A DNA stretch of 5,256 nt from Bacteroidales bacterium. GTDB lineage: Bacteria > Bacteroidota > Bacteroidia > Bacteroidales > Muribaculaceae. Both the position numbers and the translations under genes were made by a program. The notes below the pieces were generated by a model. The model ran no database searches. It was not told the DNA's origin and was given only the letters and a program-made list of their open reading frames with translations. This document shows positions 1 to 4,329 of the stretch, piece after piece. Numbering within the stretch: position 1 is the stretch's first letter; each line of letters opens with the position of its first letter. Where the stretch lies: the NCBI GenBank assembly GCA_900767075.1, contig CAAFXX010000401.1:1-5256 (forward strand), in the 5' to 3' direction.

Positions 1-1
1 A

Positions 2-160
2 GCCGTATATGCCACGGAGGTATCCACCGAGGAATATCTCTGCTACACCACCGAGGAAACGGAGAAGATTCAGGTACTCAACAAAGCTGCCCAGCTCGGT
101 GGCAGCGTCGAGGCGGCGATAAAGATGCTCGCCAACGAGAGAAGGGAGGGTGCCACATGA
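2..160 (+). CDS. traG: TraG conjugation ATPase, C-terminal end only (5' partial)
   Basis: An open frame enters from the left edge and encodes 52 residues before a TGA at 158-160. The visible tail includes EVSTEEYLCYTTEE, then a helical stretch with QLGGSVEAAIKMLANERR. This resembles the C-terminal tail I know from Bacteroidetes TraG, the VirB4-family ATPase that energises assembly of the conjugation apparatus at the inner membrane. The Walker motifs lie outside the window, so the call rests on this tail plus the position directly upstream of the traI-traN block. The stop codon overlaps the next start in an ATGA arrangement at 157-160, which suggests translational coupling. A different protein ending here cannot be fully excluded from 52 residues. 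Confidence 0.82.
   Translation, partial: AVYATEVSTEEYLCYTTEETEKIQVLNKAAQLGGSVEAAIKMLANERREGAT
145..149 (+). promoter_or_regulatory. Shine-Dalgarno-like GGAGG before the 62-codon ORF
   Basis: GGAGG at 145-149, inside the purine run GAAGGGAGGG (141-150), lies 7 bases before the ATG at 157. It is a perfect match to the anti-Shine-Dalgarno core, which is unusual because the other starts in this window lack such a site and Bacteroidota seldom rely on it. It also encodes Arg-Arg-Glu-Gly at the TraG tail, so the match could be incidental. It does support use of the ATG at 157. Confidence 0.45.
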
Positions 161-345
161 AGATACCCAAAGTGTTCCACCCGATACTCGGAGTGCTGAC
201 AGGCACAATCCTCTTTCTCGCCGGAATAGCGGTGCTGTCCGCAGTATTCGTAGGAGCTTATAAAGCTGTCCAGTATGCGAAACCATTTGTAACTGATGTG
301 ATTACTAACATCCTTAACCACCTCTCCCAATGGCTGCCGTTATGA
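157..345 (+). CDS. Small single-pass membrane protein in the traG-traI gap (62 aa)
   Basis: This 62-residue protein has a short basic N-terminus (MKIPK), one long hydrophobic segment at about residues 9-36 that is rich in Gly, Ala, Leu and Val, and a C-terminal segment (about 37-62) that looks amphipathic. There is no lipobox cysteine and no catalytic motif. The start at 157 is supported by the ATGA overlap with traG and by GGAGG seven bases upstream. The stop at 343-345 overlaps the next start in a second ATGA. Its location between the ATPase gene and traI is where CTnDOT-type operons place traH, but I do not recognise the sequence well enough to assign that name. Inferred role: a minor inner-membrane component of the transfer complex. 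It could also be a regulator or an entry-exclusion-like peptide. Confidence 0.75.
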   Translation: MKIPKVFHPILGVLTGTILFLAGIAVLSAVFVGAYKAVQYAKPFVTDVITNILNHLSQWLPL

Positions 346-476
346 AAGTTCTCTATGTGCTATGGGTGATTCTGGCGAGTATGGCAGTCGCCTTCATCGC
401 CGCTATTACCTTCCCCTTGCTCCTGCTTTACATCGGAGTGAGAATAATCGGAGGCATGGCCTCCAAAATCAGATAA
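342..476 (+). CDS. Tiny membrane protein, 44 aa (possible alternative start at 330)
   Basis: An open frame runs from ATG at 342 to TAA at 474-476 and encodes 44 residues: MKVLYVLWVILASMAVAF, then a continuing hydrophobic stretch to about residue 36, then a short basic tail ending ASKIR. It reads as a single membrane helix with the positive end at the C-terminus. The ATG overlaps the upstream stop (ATGA, 342-345), a layout typical of coupled translation. An in-frame ATG at 330 would add MAAV and give 48 residues with a 16-base overlap. Neither start has a Shine-Dalgarno site. The frame exactly fills the space between the previous gene and the A-rich traI leader, and no other frame there looks like a protein. 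Function is unknown; by context it is a small inner-membrane part or assembly factor of the transfer machine. Confidence 0.66.
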   Translation: MKVLYVLWVILASMAVAFIAAITFPLLLLYIGVRIIGGMASKIR

Positions 477-497
477 CCACAAAAACCAACGTAAAAA
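477..497 (+). promoter_or_regulatory. A-rich translation leader of traI, copied before traN
   Basis: These 21 bases separate the 44-codon ORF from traI and read CCAC-AAAAA-CCAAC-GTAAAAA before the ATG at 498. There is no GGAGG. Bacteroidota start regions are typically A-rich and unstructured, which fits a translation initiation element. The same arrangement, CCAC then an A-rich spacer then CCAACGTAAAAA, recurs immediately before traN (4307-4329). No -7 TAnnTTTG promoter element is visible. Confidence 0.5.
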
Positions 498-1136
498 ATG
501 AGACAACTGAAATATCTATTTCCCCTTATCGCCCTGTGCCTACTGTTAGGCACGGGCAGAGCTTCCGCCCAATGGACGGTAATCGACCCGTCTAACATCG
601 CCCAATCCATCGTAAACTCTTCAAAATCACTCGTGCAGGAGTCAACGACCGCGACAAATATGGTGCGAAATTTTCAAGAGACGGTTAAAATCTACCAGCA
701 GGCAAAGAAATATTATGATGCTTTGCAAGCAGTCAACAATCTTGTCCGCGACGCACGCAAGGTTCAGCAGACAGTCCTGATGCTGGGCGATATATCAGGC
801 TACTATGTCAACAACTTCAAAAAGATGTTGACCGACCCCAATTTCACAAGTGCGGAACTCTCAGCAATCGCCTCCGGCTACACCCGGATTCTTGAAGAAG
901 CCAACGGTGTCCTTGGCGATCTGAAACAAGTGGTCAATATCACAACGCTAAGTATGACTGACAAAGACCGCATGGATGTAGTGGATGACTGCCACAAGGA
1001 AATGAAGCGGTTGAAGAACCTGACAGCGTACTTCACCAACAAGAACATCAGCGTTTCATATCTCCGCGCCAAAAAGAAAGCCGACACACAGCGTGTCATA
1101 AGTCTTTATGGCGACGGCTCTGAAAAATACTGGTAA
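498..1136 (+). CDS. traI: TraI, secreted helical conjugation protein (DUF4141; VirB5/TrbJ-like)
   Basis: The 212-residue protein begins with a clear signal peptide: MRQLK, a hydrophobic core at residues 7-19, then ASA-Q with likely cleavage after residue 24. C14 does not sit in a lipobox, so a lipoprotein is unlikely. The mature start WTVIDPSNIAQSIVNS resembles the VirB5/TrbJ pattern. The rest is almost wholly helical, with a charged heptad-like stretch at about 45-95, LSAIASGYTRILEEANGVL near 121-139, and a lysine-rich C-terminus. It matches the Bacteroidetes TraI family (DUF4141) in length and wording. Known family context is the CTnDOT-type tra operon; the VirB5-like role at the pilus tip or periplasmic channel is inference, supported by traJ (VirB6-like) following directly. 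The start at 498 is chosen because it gives the full signal peptide after the A-rich leader. The stop TAA shares one base with the traJ ATG (TAATG, 1134-1138). Confidence 0.9.
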   Translation: MRQLKYLFPLIALCLLLGTGRASAQWTVIDPSNIAQSIVNSSKSLVQESTTATNMVRNFQETVKIYQQAKKYYDALQAVNNLVRDARKVQQTVLMLGDISGYYVNNFKKMLTDPNFTSAELSAIASGYTRILEEANGVLGDLKQVVNITTLSMTDKDRMDVVDDCHKEMKRLKNLTAYFTNKNISVSYLRAKKKADTQRVISLYGDGSEKYW

Positions 1137-2152
1137 TGCCTATGCTTTGCGCGATAGATTTCTCAAACCTCCACTCCATACTCCGGTCGCTCTACGATGA
1201 GATGATGCCTCTTTGCGGCGACATGGCTGGAGTGGCACAGGGAATAGCCGGATTAGGCGCATTGTTCTTTGTCGCCTACCGTATATGGCAGGCACTGGCA
1301 AGAGCTGAACCGATAGATGTTTTTCCGCTGCTGCGCCCTTTCGTAATCGGATTCTGCATAATGTTCTTTCCCACGGTCGTACTCGGCACAATCAATTCCG
1401 TGATGTCGCCGATTGTGCAAGGAACCGCCTCGATGCTCGAAGGCCAGACCCTTGACATGAAAAAGTACCGGGAGGAAAAAGACCGATTGGAGTATGAACA
1501 GATGATGAATGACCCGTCAACCGCCTACCTCGTGGATGACGCCGAGTTTGACAGGCAGATTGATGAGTTGGGCGTAACGGAGATTGGCACCGCCGCCGGA
1601 ATGTATATCGAGAGAGGCATGTATAAAGTGAAGAAAGCAATCCAAAATTTCTTTCGTGAGCTGCTGGAGATGCTCTTTCAGGCTGCCTCGCTCACGATAG
1701 ACACCATAAGGACATTCTTCCTTATTGTTCTGGCGATACTCGGACCGATTTCCTTTGCAATATCGGTCTGGGACGGATTCCAGAATACCCTCGTCCAATG
1801 GATATGCCGCTACATTCAGACCTACTTATGGCTACCTGTCGCGGATCTGTTCTCCACAATCCTTGCCAAGATTCAAGTCCTGATGCTTCAGAACGACATC
1901 TCAGAACTGACTAATAATCCGAATGTTGACCTTGACGGGAGCAACACCGCTTATACGGTGTTCATGATAATCGGTATCATCGGTTACTTCACGATTCCGA
2001 CCGTCGCAGGCTGGATTATTCAGGCAGGAGGCATGGGCAGCTACAACCGCTCGATCAACAACACTGCCATGACCGGAGGTTCATGGGCCGGAAGCATTGC
2101 AGGTGGTGTGGCAGGAAATGTCGCAGGGCGCGTCGGCAAACTCCTTAAATAG
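1136..2152 (+). CDS. traJ: TraJ, polytopic inner-membrane channel protein (VirB6/TrbL-like)
   Basis: The 338-residue protein matches the conjugative-transposon TraJ family, with landmarks SLYDEMMPLCGDM (19-30), ALARAEPIDVFPLLRPF (53-69), LGPISFAISVWDGF (202-215) and TVAGWIIQAGG (289-299). Hydrophobic segments are at about 33-52, 66-88, 190-211, 229-250 and 273-296. A Gly/Ala-rich tail follows at 314-334. Between the second and third segments lies a large charged region (about 104-170), likely a soluble domain. VirB6/TrbL proteins form the inner-membrane translocation platform and contact the transferred DNA; this role is assigned by family. The ATG at 1136 overlaps the traI stop by one base; a second in-frame ATG at 1142 would remove only Met-Pro and cannot be excluded. 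No Shine-Dalgarno is seen, so coupling to traI is likely. Confidence 0.92.
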   Translation: MPMLCAIDFSNLHSILRSLYDEMMPLCGDMAGVAQGIAGLGALFFVAYRIWQALARAEPIDVFPLLRPFVIGFCIMFFPTVVLGTINSVMSPIVQGTASMLEGQTLDMKKYREEKDRLEYEQMMNDPSTAYLVDDAEFDRQIDELGVTEIGTAAGMYIERGMYKVKKAIQNFFRELLEMLFQAASLTIDTIRTFFLIVLAILGPISFAISVWDGFQNTLVQWICRYIQTYLWLPVADLFSTILAKIQVLMLQNDISELTNNPNVDLDGSNTAYTVFMIIGIIGYFTIPTVAGWIIQAGGMGSYNRSINNTAMTGGSWAGSIAGGVAGNVAGRVGKLLK

Positions 2153-2181
2153 TATTCTGACACTATTCAAACACTGATTAA
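2153..2181 (+). promoter_or_regulatory. AT-rich leader between traJ and traK
   Basis: This 29-bp gap is AT-rich and ends GATTAA just before the ATG at 2182. It has no Shine-Dalgarno core, no convincing Bacteroidota promoter pair (TTG...TAnnTTTG) and no hairpin. The pentamer ACACT occurs twice in it. The simplest reading is a translation start region that lets traK initiate independently of traJ within one transcript. Unlike the traI and traN leaders, it lacks CCAACGTAAAAA. Confidence 0.35.
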
Positions 2182-2832
2182 ATGGAATTTAAGTCATTAA
2201 AAAACATCGAGACCTCTTTTCGGCAGATAAGGCTGTTCGGCATAATCATGGTGTCGTTATGCGCCTGTGTAGCCATCGGTGCCGTGATACTCTCCCTGAA
2301 CTTCGCCGAAAAGCAGCGCGAGAAAATATATGTCCTCGACAACGGCAAGTCGCTGATGCTTGCCTTGTCTCAGGACATGGAGCAGAACAGGCCGGCGGAG
2401 GCGCGGGAACACGTGCGCCGCTTCCATGAACTGTTCTTCACCCTGTCGCCCGACAAGTCGGCGATTGAACACAACATCAACCGCGCCATGTCTCTGGCCG
2501 ACAGGAGTGCCTATAACTACTACTCCGATAACTACTACTCCGATTATGTGGAGAAGGGATACTACAACCGTATCATCGCCGGAAACATCACACAGGTGTT
2601 GCAGGTGGACAGCATAGTCGCCGATTTCAACGACTATCCCTATCAGGTAAGAACCTATGCCCGGCAGATGATTATCCGTCAGAGCAACGTGACAGAAAGG
2701 TCGCTCATAACCCAGTGCCGTCTTTCCAATGTGTCGCGCTCCGACGACAATCCCAACGGCTTCATGATCGAGGGTCTGACAATCCTTGAAAACAAAGATT
2801 TGATAACCACAAAACGAACATTGTCCCAATGA
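2182..2832 (+). CDS. traK: TraK, VirB8-like inner-membrane assembly protein
   Basis: The 216-residue protein has the VirB8 layout: a short cytoplasmic N-terminus (MEFKSLKNIETSFRQIR), one membrane helix at about 18-39, and a periplasmic domain. The start MEFKSLKNIETSF, the segment EKIYVLDNGKSLMLAL (47-62), REHVRRFHELFFTLSP (75-90) and EKGYYNRIIAGNI (124-136) are typical of Bacteroidetes TraK. VirB8-type proteins nucleate the complex and touch VirB10- and VirB9-like partners, both encoded just downstream. An exact in-frame duplication gives NYYSD twice at residues 112-121, just before EKGYYNR, making the protein slightly longer than the roughly 207 residues I recall for the family. A reverse-strand open frame covering most of this gene looks like a composition artefact. 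The stop overlaps the traL start (ATGA, 2829-2832). Confidence 0.92.
   Translation: MEFKSLKNIETSFRQIRLFGIIMVSLCACVAIGAVILSLNFAEKQREKIYVLDNGKSLMLALSQDMEQNRPAEAREHVRRFHELFFTLSPDKSAIEHNINRAMSLADRSAYNYYSDNYYSDYVEKGYYNRIIAGNITQVLQVDSIVADFNDYPYQVRTYARQMIIRQSNVTERSLITQCRLSNVSRSDDNPNGFMIEGLTILENKDLITTKRTLSQ
2515..2544 (+). repeat. Perfect 15-bp tandem duplication inside traK (NYYSD x2)
   Basis: The 15-mer AACTACTACTCCGAT occurs at 2515-2529 and again, identical, at 2530-2544. Period-15 identity spans 2513-2544. The unit is a multiple of three, so it duplicates five residues (Asn-Tyr-Tyr-Ser-Asp, 112-121) without breaking the frame. Identity at synonymous positions points to a recent slippage or duplication event, or to an actively slipping tract. 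Confidence 0.9.
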
Positions 2833-3122
2833 GTATAAAACAGAAAATCCGCAATCTCGTGGCTCCCTCATATACTAAGGTGTGGCACGGCCCGAAAGGG
2901 AAAATCAAAGAACGGGTGAGAAAAGCCTGTGACGATATGCCCCACAAGCAACGCCTTATGGTCGTTACCATTCTTCTATCGGCATTTATTCTTGTAGCCT
3001 TCTTCGTGTTCGGACACGCCTGCTACAAGATGGGTGCCGGACACGCTCGGCAGGCGGTAGAGGTAGGGCATATCAGGCAACTGGAATTACCCACAAACAG
3101 CACGGGCCATGAAATTCCTTGA
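2829..3122 (+). CDS. traL: TraL, small single-pass inner-membrane protein (DUF3989-like)
   Basis: The 97-residue protein has a very basic N-terminal cytoplasmic part (residues 1-41, with KQKIRNL, GPKGKIKERVRKACDD and MPHKQR), one hydrophobic helix at about 43-64, and a short periplasmic tail (65-97) containing RQLELP. Length, topology and place between traK and traM fit Bacteroidetes TraL (DUF3989). The biochemical role is not established to my knowledge; being co-translated between VirB8-like and VirB10-like genes suggests an inner-membrane core subunit. The ATG at 2829 overlaps the traK stop in ATGA, and the last 14 bases overlap the traM start. No Shine-Dalgarno is present, so expression is probably coupled to traK. 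Confidence 0.87.
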   Translation: MSIKQKIRNLVAPSYTKVWHGPKGKIKERVRKACDDMPHKQRLMVVTILLSAFILVAFFVFGHACYKMGAGHARQAVEVGHIRQLELPTNSTGHEIP

Positions 3123-4302
3123 TGACCTCAAAGCGAAGTTCACGCCCAAGACTGTGGCTGAACGGGAGCGGCTCAAACGCCTCACTGTCTATACACTGCT
3201 GATATTGTCCTTTCTCGTATGCCTCTGGATCATCTTCGCCCCAAACGGCGAGGATGAGACGGCAAAAGGAAAGGCGAACATGGAGCTGCCCGACCAGACT
3301 TCCGCCGGTATGCCAGACACGAAACTGAAAGCATACGAACAGGAGGCGGCGCAGAAAGACAAGGCGCGCAATGACAGCACAATCAATGCCGTGTCGCTAC
3401 AGCTTGACACGGTTACTGCCCCGGCAACGCCGACAGTCCCTGACGAAATCCAGAACTCTGCGGCGGCATACCAGCAGGCGCAGGCATCGTTACAGGATTT
3501 TTATGTGCCTGACTATAATGAATCAGCGCAGGTAGCCGAATTGCAGGCACGGATTGATGAGCTGGAGATGCAGAACGCCATGACGCAACGGACTCAGCAG
3601 CCCAACGAGATGGAGCTTCTTGAAAGGTCGTATCAGTTGGCGGCGCAGTATATGGGCAACGGCAACAATGCCGACGACCAGGTAGCTCCGGCACAATCCG
3701 ATGAAAAAGGAAAACGTAACGTGCAGCCGGTGCAGAACGTGACCCACAATGTCGTATCGACTTTGAGTGCCGCCACAAATGACCGTGGGTTCAACACCTC
3801 GGTCGGCATAAAACGCTCGGCAGGCAGGACCACAATCGCCGCTGTCATAGCCGGAGACCAGTCGGTAACCAACGGTCAGTCCGTAAAGCTGCGGACCACC
3901 GAACCGATGTGGATCGGCAATAGGCTTATACCTCGACAGACCACGCTGACGGGACTGGCGAGGTTGCAGGACGAGCGTCTGGAGATTGAGATTACCTCGG
4001 TGGAAACGGGAGGCTCAATCTATGAGGTTGAGCTGAAAGTCTATGATTCCGACGGTCAGGAGGGAATAAACATCCCCAACTCAATGGAATCGGACGCACT
4101 CCATGAAATCGGTGCCAATATGGGCAGCACTATGGGCAGTTCAATCAACATCTCCACCGATGCCGGAGCGCAGATTGCCTCTGATGTGGGGAGAGGTCTG
4201 ATAAACGGTGTCAGTCAGTATCTCACCAAGAAGATGCGTACTGTCAAGGTGCATCTCAAATCCGGGTACCGTGTAATGCTTTACCAGCCCGAAAACAAAT
4301 AA
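3109..4302 (+). CDS. traM: TraM, VirB10/TrbI-like channel scaffold protein
   Basis: The 397-residue protein has a charged cytoplasmic N-terminus (1-24), one membrane helix at about 25-44, then a long hydrophilic periplasmic linker rich in Ala, Gln, Asp and Thr (about 46-230). The linker includes a probable short coiled coil at 139-160 (AQVAELQARIDELEMQN). The C-terminal domain (about 232-397) carries the TraM signatures NGQSVKLRTTEPMWIGNRLIP (within 255-275), LEIEITSVETGGSI (291-304), VYDSDGQEGINIPNSME (311-327) and VKVHLKSGYRVMLYQP (379-394). VirB10-type proteins link inner and outer membranes and open the channel. Here the C-terminal domain should meet TraN, encoded next. The ATG at 3109 overlaps traL by 14 bases and gives the expected cytoplasmic head. 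The protein seems somewhat shorter than other TraM proteins I recall, mainly through the variable linker. Confidence 0.92.
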   Translation: MKFLDDLKAKFTPKTVAERERLKRLTVYTLLILSFLVCLWIIFAPNGEDETAKGKANMELPDQTSAGMPDTKLKAYEQEAAQKDKARNDSTINAVSLQLDTVTAPATPTVPDEIQNSAAAYQQAQASLQDFYVPDYNESAQVAELQARIDELEMQNAMTQRTQQPNEMELLERSYQLAAQYMGNGNNADDQVAPAQSDEKGKRNVQPVQNVTHNVVSTLSAATNDRGFNTSVGIKRSAGRTTIAAVIAGDQSVTNGQSVKLRTTEPMWIGNRLIPRQTTLTGLARLQDERLEIEITSVETGGSIYEVELKVYDSDGQEGINIPNSMESDALHEIGANMGSTMGSSINISTDAGAQIASDVGRGLINGVSQYLTKKMRTVKVHLKSGYRVMLYQPENK

Positions 4303-4329
4303 ACGACCACTAAAATCCAACGTAAAAAA
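4303..4329 (+). promoter_or_regulatory. A-rich translation leader of traN, matching the traI leader
   Basis: This 27-bp gap contains CCAC (4307-4310), a TAAAAT spacer (4311-4316) and CCAACGTAAAAAA running to the ATG at 4330. It repeats the traI leader with one extra base in the spacer and one extra A in the run; similarity even continues past the ATG (both genes read ATGA followed shortly by ACTGAAA). It lacks a Shine-Dalgarno. It most likely sets translation initiation of traN; regulation is untested. Confidence 0.5.

Noticed and set aside
362..595. 77-codon forward open frame between the small ORFs and traI
   Set aside because: It overlaps the 44-aa ORF and the traI signal-peptide region in another frame, has a low-complexity Arg/Pro/Thr-rich composition, and would obscure the traI leader.
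1741..1770. Inverted repeat GACCGAT / ATCGGTC (1743-1749 and 1762-1768) inside traJ
   Set aside because: A short stem with a 12-base loop lies in the conserved LGPISFAISVW coding stretch, with no T-run after it and no gene boundary nearby; probably chance.
2153..2181. Possible promoter or repeat (ACACT twice) before traK
   Set aside because: No TAnnTTTG -7 element or properly spaced -33 TTG is present, and two copies of a pentamer in AT-rich DNA are weak evidence.
2360..2617. 85-codon forward open frame inside traK rich in Thr-Pro-Ile repeats
   Set aside because: It is the alternate-frame reading of traK; its repeats come from the 15-bp tandem duplication rather than from a real repeat protein.
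2257..2871. 204-codon reverse-strand open frame covering most of traK
   Set aside because: It lies opposite a well-supported family gene, has no recognisable domain, and its odd V/G/H-rich composition fits an antisense reading of biased codons.
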